Shown piece after piece: positions 1-8,104 of a stretch of 64,000 bases of DNA. The stretch is from Candidatus Nanopelagicales bacterium (GTDB lineage: Bacteria > Actinomycetota > Actinomycetes > S36-B12). The stretch's first letter is position 1; every line of letters starts with the position of its first letter. The notes under the pieces are model-generated. The model was not told the DNA's origin. It worked only from the letters and a program-made list of their open reading frames with translations, and searched no databases. Location: the NCBI GenBank assembly GCA_030836325.1, contig JAURQC010000010.1:1-64000 (forward strand), given 5' to 3'. The position numbers and the translations under genes were made by a program.

Positions 1-141
1 CGACTGGCACCGCGAATACAACCAGGTGAGACGGCACTCCAGCCTGGGCTACAAGACCCCCACCGAATACGCTGAACACTGCACCTGCACGAAACCCGAC
101 TGACTCCCAATCAGGCCGGACCGAAAACAGGGGGCAGGCCA
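1..141 (+). mobile_element. 3' end of an IS3-family insertion sequence
   Basis: The stretch holds the last codons of an IS3-family transposase, then its stop, then about 35 bases ending in GGGGGCAGGCCA at 130-141. This layout, with a short gap from the transposase stop to a terminal inverted repeat rich in GGGGGCAGG, is the usual right end of IS3-group elements. The left end is outside the window, so intactness cannot be judged. It sits about 250 bases from the tRNA-Val fragment and is probably cargo of the same island. Confidence 0.75.
2..103 (+). CDS. IS3-family transposase OrfB, C-terminal end (partial)
   Basis: Partial gene running in from the left edge and ending at TGA 101-103. The visible 33 residues contain the integrase-core tail motif YNQVRRHSSLGYKTPTEYA, which is diagnostic of IS3-family OrfB (DDE recombinase acting on the IS ends). 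The catalytic D, D and E lie upstream of the window. Its C-terminus differs from that of the complete IS3-family element at 38.7-39.9 kb, so it is a different element. Confidence 0.85.
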   Translation, partial: DWHREYNQVRRHSSLGYKTPTEYAEHCTCTKPD

Positions 142-386
142 CAAGAACTACCCAACGGACCCGCAGACATGGAGATAGACGCCATGGACCCCTTTGGACC
201 CATGGTTTTGCTATGTGCTCCATGTGCTTTGGAGATCAATCCGAATGCGGAATTGCTCCTGTAGCGTCCAACGCCCCCACAAGACCCGTGGTTGATCCCC
301 GTATGCGGGATTTTCATGTCACAAGTGTCGTTGTCATCAGATGCACAAACAAATGACATACTGGGCATACCAAAAAGCAATGGGAA
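142..386. other. Non-coding island margin, no gene recognised
   Basis: No convincing gene in either strand: short open frames lack ribosome sites and family features. The only structure seen is a weak hairpin (ATCCC 295-299 with GGGAT 307-311) followed by four T residues, which could be a poor terminator. Base composition is lower in GC than the genes to the right, in keeping with acquired DNA. Confidence 0.4.
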
Positions 387-435
387 ATCGCTTCACACGC
401 GAGAGGTCACTGGTTCGAACCCAGTATCGCCCACC
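387..435 (+). other. 3' fragment of tRNA-Val(CAC): likely attachment site (attR) of an integrated element
   Basis: The anticodon arm (387-391 with 399-403, loop TTCACAC, anticodon CAC at 394-396), a 5-nt variable region, a perfect T arm (409-413 with 421-425, loop 414-420) and the 3' acceptor strand ATCGCCC (426-432) plus ACC are all present. The matching 5' half is not: the bases before 387 do not form a D arm, and the acceptor 5' strand shows only GGGC at 363-366. A tRNA 3' half starting at the anticodon arm is the classic scar left by tyrosine-recombinase integration into a tRNA gene. The intact tRNA-Val should then lie at the far, left end of the island. Confidence 0.75.
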
Positions 436-490
436 GGTAAGTCAATTCCCGACCTAAATCTGCCTGTTGCGAACAACCGATGATCACGCG

Positions 491-524
491 CCGCTAGGAC
501 GTACTCTGAGATGCTTCCTAGCGG
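491..524 (+). promoter_or_regulatory. Promoter with a 9-bp palindrome around the -10 box
   Basis: Arms CCGCTAGGA (491-499) and TCCTAGCGG (516-524) are perfect inverted repeats. The 16-bp centre contains TACTCT (502-507), which matches the actinobacterial -10 pattern. Transcription would start near 514, giving a leader of about 48 nt before the Shine-Dalgarno-led ATG at 562. The palindrome could bind a dimeric regulator or fold in the nascent RNA; no regulator is identified. Confidence 0.5.
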
Positions 525-561
525 TTACGAATTCGCAGTGACCCAGGCGCGGGGAGGAATC

Positions 562-1173
562 ATGCGAAAGATCTCAAGTGTGCTCGCAGGCGCGGCAATC
601 GTGGCGGGAACCCTTAGCTTGTCCGCCGGTGCTGTAGGAGCCAGCGAAGATTACGACTTCGCCAAGCAGCGGGATTTCTGGAAGGCAGCCGCGCAGGCAG
701 CGGACATCACGGTGTACGCGCCATCGCGAAAAGATGTGGAGCGAGTTGGGTTGGAAGTGAGTGAACCTCCGACCATGAGTTCGCTGGAGATGCTGTGCGT
801 CGGTCAATGGAACGTGATCGTCAACTTCGACGGCAACATCAGGAATAACTCAGACGCCTCGGTGACTTTGACTCAAGCTGCCAGTTCGGAGTGCATGGAT
901 GACGTGGGTGCGAGTGGCGCTCCTCCGTCGCCGTGGTCCTTCAAGGCTTTCGGCAAGAAGTTCACGGGGTACTACGAAGGCTGTCGCGGCACCGGAGAAG
1001 GCGAGTCCGACCCCGGGGTCGCACAGTGTCCAACTCTGGATCGGGTCTACATCATCGTGGGTGAACTGCCGGCGGCCAGCGGGTTCAAGAAGACCGCCGT
1101 GCGGCTAGAGACGGTAGGGATGACCCGAGCGCAGATACGGACCTTCATCCGATCGATGGATCCCGTTGCCTGA
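562..1173 (+). CDS. Secreted protein of unknown function
   Basis: The 203-residue product starts at ATG 562, chosen because GGGGAGGA (551-558) stands just upstream and because the product then begins with a textbook signal peptide: MRKISS, a hydrophobic run to about residue 27, and a VGAS cleavage region near 27-30. The mature part (about 175 residues) is polar with four cysteines, allowing disulfides outside the cell. No family is recognised. It is the first gene to the right of the tRNA-Val scar and has its own promoter, so it could be core or the last island gene. Confidence 0.7.
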   Translation: MRKISSVLAGAAIVAGTLSLSAGAVGASEDYDFAKQRDFWKAAAQAADITVYAPSRKDVERVGLEVSEPPTMSSLEMLCVGQWNVIVNFDGNIRNNSDASVTLTQAASSECMDDVGASGAPPSPWSFKAFGKKFTGYYEGCRGTGEGESDPGVAQCPTLDRVYIIVGELPAASGFKKTAVRLETVGMTRAQIRTFIRSMDPVA

Positions 1174-1208
1174 ATCTAGATTTCGCGAGGTCGTGAGCCT
1201 GTGCGCCC

Positions 1209-1220
1209 TACGATCAAGCA
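1209..1220 (+). promoter_or_regulatory. Leaderless promoter of the FUSC-like gene
   Basis: TACGAT (1209-1214) is followed by 6 nt and then GTG 1221. No Shine-Dalgarno precedes this GTG. The spacing puts the transcription start at or next to the start codon. Confidence 0.55.
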
Positions 1221-2180
1221 GTGAGCGCTAAGACCCGTCTCGTTGGGGTCATCGCCCTCGCACTCGCTGCTCTAATCGCCCCCAACCTGATCTGGCCTGC
1301 GGCCCCAGCTGCGGCCGGTTTGATTGGTCTCGGTGGACTCGGCGTTGTACTGGGCACGCTTGTTGCTGGCGTCCGGGTTGGTGTGCTGTCGGCTCTTGCC
1401 ACAGGTGTGGCAGGTGGCGTTGCAGTACTTGGTGACGGTCGCCTGCTGGTTGGGATCGCCGTCATGGTCGCCGCGGCAATCGGGCTAGGAGTCACCGCTC
1501 GATGGCAGTGGAGTCACGGGTTGATCGTCCTACCCATCACTTTGGCGTTCGTGGCAGCCGAGAGCCCATCCCAGGAGCCGCTTGCCTCGGGTGTGGCATT
1601 CGGTAGCGCCATGGCCGGATACGGAGTTGTCACGGCTCTGGCTGCTTCGATCCTGCGTCCACACGCCGGTGAGGCGGCCTCGACACATGTGACGTCGTGG
1701 TCTCGGACCTGGGGCTACGCAGGGACGCTTGCCGTGACAGCGATAGCGACGACGGTCATCTCTTTGTCCGTCGACTGGGGTCATGCCGGTGGCTGGTTGA
1801 TGATGACGCCGTTCATCGTGATCCAGCCCTACATTCACGACGGGCTTCGCAAGGCCGTGAACCGGGCCGCTGGCACGTTGGGGGGATTCCTTGTGGCTTC
1901 CCTGCTCGACCAGGTATTCGGGCCAGGAGCGATCCTCACCGCCGCCGGATTGGTGCTCGCGGTCCTCGCTGCCGTCGCGATGATCGAGAAATGGTCCTAC
2001 GCGCTGTACGCGTTGTTCTTGACCCCCGCGATTGTCATCTTGGAGAGCGTCGGCAGACCGCTTCAACAGACCGACGACAACCGGCTGCTGGCCACGATGA
2101 TCGGAGTCGGCCTGTCCCTCGTGGCCATGGCGGTGGCCGTCCCGATGTATCGCAGGGGAGCATCGCAGGCCGGTGGATAA
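1221..2180 (+). CDS. FUSC-like integral membrane protein
   Basis: The 319-residue product has two membrane halves: about four or five hydrophobic segments in residues 5-140, a break near 145-165, and another set in residues 165-310. The second half carries an FUSC (fusaric acid resistance)-like pattern with GGWLMMTPFIVIQP followed by KAVNRAAGTLGG. FUSC proteins are proposed exporters of aromatic or organic acids; the substrate here is unknown. GTG 1221 is chosen for the leaderless -10 box. It ends 60 bp before thrS on the same strand and is not an obvious functional partner. Confidence 0.6.
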   Translation: MSAKTRLVGVIALALAALIAPNLIWPAAPAAAGLIGLGGLGVVLGTLVAGVRVGVLSALATGVAGGVAVLGDGRLLVGIAVMVAAAIGLGVTARWQWSHGLIVLPITLAFVAAESPSQEPLASGVAFGSAMAGYGVVTALAASILRPHAGEAASTHVTSWSRTWGYAGTLAVTAIATTVISLSVDWGHAGGWLMMTPFIVIQPYIHDGLRKAVNRAAGTLGGFLVASLLDQVFGPGAILTAAGLVLAVLAAVAMIEKWSYALYALFLTPAIVILESVGRPLQQTDDNRLLATMIGVGLSLVAMAVAVPMYRRGASQAGG

Positions 2181-2240
2181 CATGGCGCATCGTTCGGCCG
2201 ACCCCCGAGCAACCGATTATGCGCAACGAAGGAGGCCGCG

Positions 2241-4181
2241 GTGCCCCAGACCGCCCTCGACGTCCTCGGCTCCGATCGTTCGGTGGTGGCGGCTCGCATC
2301 AACGGGGAAGTCCGGGACCTAGCCACAGAGATCTCCGATAGCGACGATCTTCAGCCGATTACGGTGGATAGCGAAGAAGGATTGGCCATCTTGCGGCACT
2401 CCAGCGCCCACGTAGCCGCCCAGGCAGTCCAAAAGCTCTTCCCCGAGGCCAAGCTCGGAATAGGCCCTCCCATTAAGGACGGCTTCTACTACGAGTTCGA
2501 CGTTGCCGATCCCTTCACGCCAGAGGACCTAAAGGCCATCGAGAAGGAAATGATCTCGATCCTGAAATCCGGTCAGGAATTCCGCCGTCGTGTGGTTTCG
2601 GAGTCCGACGCCGTCACCGAATTGGCCAGCGAGCCGTTCAAACTCCGGCTCATCGGTAGCGAGGGTGGGGCCGACGTCATGGAGGTCGGTGGCGCGGAAC
2701 TGACCATTTACGACAACGTTGATCCCAAGTCGGGCGAGACCTGCTGGAGCGACCTTTGTCGCGGTCCGCACGTTCCCAATACCCGATACATCCCGCCGAA
2801 CGCCGTCAAGGTGATGCGGTCGTCGGCGTCGTATTGGCTTGGAGATCAAGCCAATGAATCACTCCAGCGCCTGTACGGCACCGCATGGCCGTCCAAAGAC
2901 GACCTCAAGGCCTACCTGACCTTTCTCGAAGAAGCCGAAAAGCGTGACCACCGGCGGCTGGGTTCGGAACTGGATTTGTTCTCCTTTCCCGAAGAGATCG
3001 GATCGGGGCTTGCCGTCTTCCATCCAAAGGGCGGTGTTGTACGCCGAGTGATGGAGGACTACTCGCGCAAGCGCCATGAAGAAGGTGGCTACGAGTTCGT
3101 CAACTCACCGCACATCACCAAAGGGCAGCTGTTCGAGAAATCCGGCCACCTTGATTGGTACGCCGAGGGCATGTATCCGCCGATGCATCTCGATGCGGAT
3201 ATCGATGCTGAGGGCAATGTCCGTCGGCAAGGGACTGACTACTACCTCAAGCCGATGAACTGCCCGATGCACAACTTGATCTTCAGTGCGCGTGGACGTT
3301 CATACCGTGAGTTGCCGTTGCGGCTCTTCGAATTCGGCACGGTGTATCGCTACGAGAAGTCCGGAGTTGTGCAGGGCCTCACGCGCGCCCGAGGGTTCAC
3401 CCAGGACGATGCCCACATCTATTGCACCAAGGAACAGATGCCGGGCGAACTTGACCGTTTGCTGACGTTCGTACTCGACCTGCTGCGCGATTACGGCCTG
3501 GAGAACTTCTACCTCGAGTTGTCCACGCGCGACCCGAACAAGTCCGTTGGCACCGAGGAGGAGTGGGCGGAAGCAACGCAGGCGCTGCGGGAAGCGGCGG
3601 AGAAGCAGAACCTCGAACTTGTGCTCGACGAGGGCGGTGCTGCGTTCTATGGACCGAAGATCTCGGTACAGGCTAAGGACGCCATCGGTCGCACCTGGCA
3701 GATGAGCACCATCCAGGTTGACTTCCAGTTACCGCAGCGATTTGACCTGGAATATCAAGGCTCGGATGGAAACAAGCAACGGCCCATCATGATCCACCGG
3801 GCGCTCTTCGGATCCATTGAACGGTTCTTCGCGGTGCTGCTGGAGCACTATGCCGGAGCGTTCCCTCCCTGGCTCGCACCGGTGCAGGTGGTGGGGATCC
3901 CCATCACCGACGAGCACATTGGCTACTTGAACGATGTCGCCGGTCGTCTTCGACAGCACGGAGTTCGAGTCGAGGTCGATACCTCTGACGATCGCATGCA
4001 AAAGAAGATCCGAAACGCTCAGCGTGCGAAGGTTCCGTACATGCTGATCGCCGGCGATGACGACGTCGCTGCCAACGCGGTGTCCTTCCGCTACCGGGAC
4101 GGTACCCAGAAGAATGGCGTGGTGATCGACGATGCGGTCGCAGAGATCGTCTCCACTATCGAGCAAAGAGCGCAGGTCTGA
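2241..4181 (+). CDS. thrS: Threonine--tRNA ligase
   Basis: Charges tRNA-Thr in the cytoplasm. The 646-residue class II synthetase is full length: N-terminal TGS domain (about 1-50, beginning [14 protein letters not shown]), the editing-type HSSAH at 53-57, a catalytic core with the zinc cysteine in KPMNCPMH near 340, motif 2 around [11 protein letters not shown], and a C-terminal anticodon-binding domain from about 540. GTG 2241 is fixed by AAGGAGG at 2229-2235. The next gene starts one base after its stop, so it heads the thrS-HIT-pgsA-patA-pimA operon, an order also found in Mycobacterium. Confidence 0.97.
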   Translation: MPQTALDVLGSDRSVVAARINGEVRDLATEISDSDDLQPITVDSEEGLAILRHSSAHVAAQAVQKLFPEAKLGIGPPIKDGFYYEFDVADPFTPEDLKAIEKEMISILKSGQEFRRRVVSESDAVTELASEPFKLRLIGSEGGADVMEVGGAELTIYDNVDPKSGETCWSDLCRGPHVPNTRYIPPNAVKVMRSSASYWLGDQANESLQRLYGTAWPSKDDLKAYLTFLEEAEKRDHRRLGSELDLFSFPEEIGSGLAVFHPKGGVVRRVMEDYSRKRHEEGGYEFVNSPHITKGQLFEKSGHLDWYAEGMYPPMHLDADIDAEGNVRRQGTDYYLKPMNCPMHNLIFSARGRSYRELPLRLFEFGTVYRYEKSGVVQGLTRARGFTQDDAHIYCTKEQMPGELDRLLTFVLDLLRDYGLENFYLELSTRDPNKSVGTEEEWAEATQALREAAEKQNLELVLDEGGAAFYGPKISVQAKDAIGRTWQMSTIQVDFQLPQRFDLEYQGSDGNKQRPIMIHRALFGSIERFFAVLLEHYAGAFPPWLAPVQVVGIPITDEHIGYLNDVAGRLRQHGVRVEVDTSDDRMQKKIRNAQRAKVPYMLIAGDDDVAANAVSFRYRDGTQKNGVVIDDAVAEIVSTIEQRAQV

Positions 4182-4182
4182 C

Positions 4183-4725
4183 ATGTCTGACGAATGGGAG
4201 CGCATCTACACGCCGCATCGGATGGTGTATCTGCGCGGAGGCAAGAAGCCGAGGAGTACCGATGCCGGTGCCGATTGCCCGTTCTGCGTAGCCCCTGACC
4301 TCCCCGAGGAAGAAGGTCTCGTCTTCGCGCGGGGTGAGAAAGTCTTCGGGGTCTTGAACCTTTACCCGTACAACTCCGGGCACGTGATGATCTGTCCGTA
4401 CCGCCACGTTGCTGACTATCCGGACCTGTCCGCTTCGGAAGTGGCTGAGCTTGGGGCCTTTACTCAACGCTCGATGCGGATCCTGCGAGAAGTCGCGACT
4501 GCACAGGGTTTCAATCTAGGAATGAACCAGGGTGCACTGTCTGGAGCTGGAATCGCCGGTCACCTGCACCAGCACGTCGTTCCGAGATGGGGCGGGGACA
4601 CCAATTTCATGCCGATCATCGGTCAGACCAAGGTCATCCCGCAGGTTTTGGAGGACACGCGCAAACTGCTTGCACAGGCATGGGATGAAGGCGTCGGACT
4701 CGTTCCCGACGTGGATAGCGTCTAG
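4183..4725 (+). CDS. HIT-family nucleotide phosphorylase/hydrolase (AP4A phosphorylase-like)
   Basis: The 180-residue product carries the histidine triad HLHQHVVPR near residue 127, whose middle histidine is the nucleophile, and a CPFC pair near 32. By position between thrS and pgsA it corresponds to mycobacterial Rv2613c, described as a diadenosine tetraphosphate phosphorylase; the biochemical assignment here is by homology and context. ATG 4183 is chosen because it lies one base after the thrS stop; an upstream in-frame ATG would overlap thrS. Two bases separate it from pgsA, so the genes are co-transcribed. Confidence 0.88.
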   Translation: MSDEWERIYTPHRMVYLRGGKKPRSTDAGADCPFCVAPDLPEEEGLVFARGEKVFGVLNLYPYNSGHVMICPYRHVADYPDLSASEVAELGAFTQRSMRILREVATAQGFNLGMNQGALSGAGIAGHLHQHVVPRWGGDTNFMPIIGQTKVIPQVLEDTRKLLAQAWDEGVGLVPDVDSV

Positions 4726-4727
4726 TC

Positions 4728-5336
4728 GTGCTCAATAATCCGGCCGCGCGCAAGGTCGCCGCTGTGGTCATTGATCCGCCCGCAAAGTTGCTGGTGCGGA
4801 TGAAGGTCAGCCCCGATGCCGTGACGATGACCGGAACGATCGGTGGCTCGCTGAGCATGCTCATCTTGATCCCGCAGGGTGAGTTTATCTGGGCGTTCGT
4901 TCTGGGAGCCTTCTTCGGGATGAGCGATCTTCTGGATGGGACGATGGCTCGGATGACCGGAAAGAGCGGTCCGTGGGGCAACTTCTTGGACGCGACGCTC
5001 GATCGAATCACTGATGGAGCGGTCTTCGGGGCACTTGTCTTGTGGGGCATGAGCCAGGAGAACTATTGGATCGTTGGGGGAGCCTTACTTGCCCTTGTTT
5101 CAGGTCAGGTCGTCTCGTACTCGAAAGCGCGTGCCGAGGCAGTTGGTGCAACGGCCAATGTCGGTATCGCCGAACGCGCGGAGCGCTTGCTGCTGGCTGG
5201 TTTCGCGATCCTGCTCACCGGATTCGGTGTTCCCTACATCCTTTCCATTGTCTTGTGGCTCATCGGGATTGCCGGTGTCATCACGGTGATCCAGCGGATG
5301 GTTGTTGTGCGCCGACAACTTCACCCAACCAAGTAG
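4728..5336 (+). CDS. pgsA: CDP-alcohol phosphatidyltransferase, phosphatidylinositol (phosphate) synthase type
   Basis: Transfers a phosphatidyl group from CDP-diacylglycerol to an inositol-type alcohol at the membrane. The 202-residue protein has the family signature in residues 67-93: DLLDGTMAR, a glycine, then two aspartates (FLDATLD). Hydrophobic segments follow. The neighbours PatA and PimA, which act on phosphatidylinositol, favour the inositol-lipid role over phosphatidylglycerophosphate synthesis. In actinobacteria this enzyme uses inositol 1-phosphate (established for the family, not shown here). GTG 4728 follows the HIT stop by two bases. Confidence 0.9.
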   Translation: MLNNPAARKVAAVVIDPPAKLLVRMKVSPDAVTMTGTIGGSLSMLILIPQGEFIWAFVLGAFFGMSDLLDGTMARMTGKSGPWGNFLDATLDRITDGAVFGALVLWGMSQENYWIVGGALLALVSGQVVSYSKARAEAVGATANVGIAERAERLLLAGFAILLTGFGVPYILSIVLWLIGIAGVITVIQRMVVVRRQLHPTK

Positions 5337-5340
5337 TTCC

Positions 5341-6255
5341 ATGGCCCTGATTCCCAGCGGCACGACCGACACGCTCACCGCGTGGCTGTACGACGTCGGC
5401 TGGAAGGTGACCCGAACGCTCCCTGAGCCCGCCGCGAACGCGGTCTTTCGGCAGATGGCCGACGCACTGTGGCGGCGTCGAGCCGGGGGAGTGGACCAAC
5501 TCGAAGCGAACCTGCGCCGCGTCCACCCCGAAGCCGGACCGGAAGAAATCCGAGAGTTAAGCCGTGCGGGCATGCGCAGCTACATGCGCTACTGGTGTGA
5601 GGCGTTTCGATTGCCCACCTGGTCGTCGGAGCGGATCACCGAAACCTTCGTACTTGATCGCCGGGAAATTTTGGACTCGGCCTTGGAGCAAGGTGGAGCC
5701 TTGATGATCCCAGGACATATGGCCAACTGGGATCATGCGGGAGCGTGGGCAGCGGCCACGTACGGATCGGTCACCTCAGTCGCCGAGCGCCTGAAGCCGG
5801 AGAAACTATTCGAGGCGTTTTTGGACTACCGACGCAAGCTGGGCATGGACATCCTCGGAACGGGGCGAGCTGACGTCCTTCGCGAGCTCACCCGCAAGTT
5901 GCGCGATGGCAAGCTCGTGGCCCTCCTTGGTGATCGTGATATCGGCCGCACCGGTGTGCATGTTGACTTTTTCGGTGAGCCAGCCTCCTTCCCCGCGGGG
6001 CCAGCGCTGTTGGCTCTCATGACCGATGTGCCGATGCACCCGGTCACGATGTGGTTCGACGGTGACATCTGTCGCGGGTACGTCCACGATCGAGTCGAGA
6101 TCCCGATGGTTGGTGAACGCGAGGACCAAATCCGAGCCATCACCCAGCAACTAGCTCACGGCTGGGAATCTGGCCTTCGCGAGCACAGCGTCGATTGGCA
6201 CATGCTGCAAAAGGTGTGGGTGTCTGATCTCTCGCCGAGGATGGTCGCTTCATGA
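5341..6255 (+). CDS. patA: Phosphatidylinositol mannoside acyltransferase
   Basis: The 304-residue LpxL/HtrB-family acyltransferase has the catalytic H-x4-D motif in GHMANWDHAG near residues 125-134. In the PIM pathway it moves a fatty acyl chain from acyl-CoA to a mannose of PIM1 or PIM2 on the cytoplasmic face of the membrane. ATG 5341 lies four bases after the pgsA stop and is preferred over an in-frame start inside pgsA. The next gene overlaps it by 4 bp (ATGA), showing tight coupling to pimA. Confidence 0.88.
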   Translation: MALIPSGTTDTLTAWLYDVGWKVTRTLPEPAANAVFRQMADALWRRRAGGVDQLEANLRRVHPEAGPEEIRELSRAGMRSYMRYWCEAFRLPTWSSERITETFVLDRREILDSALEQGGALMIPGHMANWDHAGAWAAATYGSVTSVAERLKPEKLFEAFLDYRRKLGMDILGTGRADVLRELTRKLRDGKLVALLGDRDIGRTGVHVDFFGEPASFPAGPALLALMTDVPMHPVTMWFDGDICRGYVHDRVEIPMVGEREDQIRAITQQLAHGWESGLREHSVDWHMLQKVWVSDLSPRMVAS

Positions 6256-7448
6256 GCCTTCGAGTCGGCTTGGTATGTCCGTATGCCTGGGATGTCCCCG
6301 GTGGCGTGAAGTCCCACGTGGCGGACCTCGCGGTGACGCTGCGCGAGCACGGGCATGACGTGAACGTTCTCGCTCCGGTCGAAGAAGACGCATCCTTGCC
6401 CGAATGGGTCACCGACGGAGGTCGGCCGGTTGCCGTTCCCTACAACGGTTCGGTGGCGCGCCTGAGCTTCGGAGTGAAGGCCACGCGTCGAGTGCGTGCC
6501 TGGATCCGCGACGGCGATTTCGACATCGTGCACATCCACGAGCCACTAGCACCGAGTTTGTCGGTGTTGACGTGTTGGGCTGCCCGCGGACCTCTCGTTG
6601 CCACCTGGCACTCATCCCAGGATCGATCCCGGGTACTGACCGCGGGCTACTACGTCGCGCAGACCGCGATGGAGAAATTGCGGGGCAGCATTGCCGTCAG
6701 CGCGGAGGCGCGGCGCACACTCGTCGGTCACGTGGGTGGCGATGCGGTCTTGATACCCAATGGAGTCAGAGTTCAAGACTTCGCCCCGGAGTCCCATGAT
6801 CGTGAGCGTCGCCGTGAGGTGCTGTTCCTCGGTCGGATCGAGGAGCCGCGCAAAGGGCTATCGGTGCTGGTCGAGGCGATGCCCGCCATCTTGGATCAGG
6901 TTCCCGACCTAACCGTGATCGTGGCCGGCCCGGGGGATATCGAAGATGTTCGCAAGGACATCCCCGATCGGGTCGCCAAGGCGCTTCGGTTCGTCGGTGC
7001 GGTCACTGACGAGCGTAAGCAAGAACTCCTTCGTGAAGTGCAGGTTTACGTCGCCCCGCACACCGGTGGGGAATCGTTCGGCATCGTGCTCGTCGAAGCC
7101 ATGGCAGCAGGCTCGTGCGTCGTGGCCTCAGACATCCCGGCCTTCCGTCACGTGTTGGAAGACGGCAAATCCGGGCGACTGTTCACGGCGAAGGATCCAA
7201 CATCGCTGGCCGATGCAGTCCTGTCAGTGCTCGCCGACGACGCATCGCGGCGTGCCCTGGTGGCCCGCGGACACATCCGCGCGAATCATTACGACTGGGA
7301 CACAGTGGTGGACGACGTCTTGGCCGTCTACGAGAGTGTGCGAGTCGAGGGTGAGAAGGTCACCGAAGACCTTCGTGGTCAAGCGCTCGGCCGATTTGCT
7401 GCACGCACGAACTTCATCCGTGGGCGCAGGGGAGGCGAAGAGTCGTGA
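6252..7448 (+). CDS. pimA: PimA-type phosphatidylinositol mannosyltransferase (GT4)
   Basis: Adds the first mannose from GDP-mannose to phosphatidylinositol. The 398-residue GT-B fold protein starts with the glycine-rich loop VCPYAWDVPGGVKSH, has GRIEEPRKG at the start of the second Rossmann domain (near 195) and the retaining-GT4 E-x7-E in ESFGIVLVE (274-282). The ATG overlaps patA by 4 bp. Order and family match mycobacterial PimA; a different acceptor cannot be excluded from sequence alone. Confidence 0.88.
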   Translation: MSLRVGLVCPYAWDVPGGVKSHVADLAVTLREHGHDVNVLAPVEEDASLPEWVTDGGRPVAVPYNGSVARLSFGVKATRRVRAWIRDGDFDIVHIHEPLAPSLSVLTCWAARGPLVATWHSSQDRSRVLTAGYYVAQTAMEKLRGSIAVSAEARRTLVGHVGGDAVLIPNGVRVQDFAPESHDRERRREVLFLGRIEEPRKGLSVLVEAMPAILDQVPDLTVIVAGPGDIEDVRKDIPDRVAKALRFVGAVTDERKQELLREVQVYVAPHTGGESFGIVLVEAMAAGSCVVASDIPAFRHVLEDGKSGRLFTAKDPTSLADAVLSVLADDASRRALVARGHIRANHYDWDTVVDDVLAVYESVRVEGEKVTEDLRGQALGRFAARTNFIRGRRGGEES

Positions 7449-7996
7449 GTTGGTGGTGGCTGATCCTCGTTGTCGTTGTACTCGTTCTCTTCGGTCTCTA
7501 CCTCTCCATGACGGCCGGTCGCTTGGACGCCTTACACAAACGCATTGACACATCGGAACTCTCCTTAGACGCCCAGCTGTTGAGACGTTCCTCGATCGCG
7601 CTCGAACTCGCCACTAGCGGGTTGTTGGATCCGGCTGGTGCCATGGTGCTGGCAGAAGCGGCGCATGCTGCACGAACCGCGGCAGACGGCGACGCATCTG
7701 CTGACGATCGATCGGAAGCCGAATCGGCGCTCACCCAGGCTCTGGACGCCACTTTGGATGAGGAAGAACTGGCCGAGGTCTTAGCGGCCCCCGGCGGCGC
7801 GGACCTGATCGAGGAACTCGCAGCGTCAGCCCGCCGCGTGCAACTGTCTCGTCGGTTCTTGAATGACGCCGTGCGCGCCTGTTCGCAATTGCGTCGCCAG
7901 CGGATGGTGCGTACTTTCCGGCTTGCCGGTCACACCCCCTGGCCCCAAGCGGTCGACCTCGACGACTCCGTCCCCAGTTCGTTGTCTCTCGCATAG
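7445..7996 (+). CDS. Membrane-anchored protein of unknown function in the PIM operon
   Basis: The 183-residue product starts at GTG 7445, overlapping pimA by 4 bp. One N-terminal membrane segment (about residues 3-22, rich in V, L and W) is followed by a helical, alanine- and glutamate-rich cytoplasmic region with coiled-coil character. It resembles the LemA-like small proteins often found after pimA in actinobacteria, but a family cannot be named with confidence. Translational coupling to pimA suggests a role linked to the envelope lipid pathway; this is inference. The operon appears to end here, 108 bp before pdxS. Confidence 0.7.
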   Translation: MSWWWLILVVVVLVLFGLYLSMTAGRLDALHKRIDTSELSLDAQLLRRSSIALELATSGLLDPAGAMVLAEAAHAARTAADGDASADDRSEAESALTQALDATLDEEELAEVLAAPGGADLIEELAASARRVQLSRRFLNDAVRACSQLRRQRMVRTFRLAGHTPWPQAVDLDDSVPSSLSLA

Positions 7997-8066
7997 GACG
8001 TACGTCTCGTCCGAACCACCGAGGACCCTGCCCGCAGCCACCGGATGCGCGCGGGCCTGGCCGCCC

Positions 8067-8072
8067 TACGAT
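8067..8072 (+). promoter_or_regulatory. -10 box of pdxST
   Basis: TACGAT lies 33 nt before the pdxS GTG. A transcription start near 8079 leaves a leader of about 26 nt with GAGGT at 8096-8100 as ribosome site. It separates pdxST from the PIM operon. Confidence 0.45.
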
Positions 8073-8104
8073 GGGGTTCCCATCCGCTGATTAGTGAGGT
8101 CTAG

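Noticed and set aside
362..435. A complete tRNA-Val gene
   Set aside because: GGGC at 363-366 could pair with the end of the acceptor strand, but the next three pairs fail and no D arm can be drawn.
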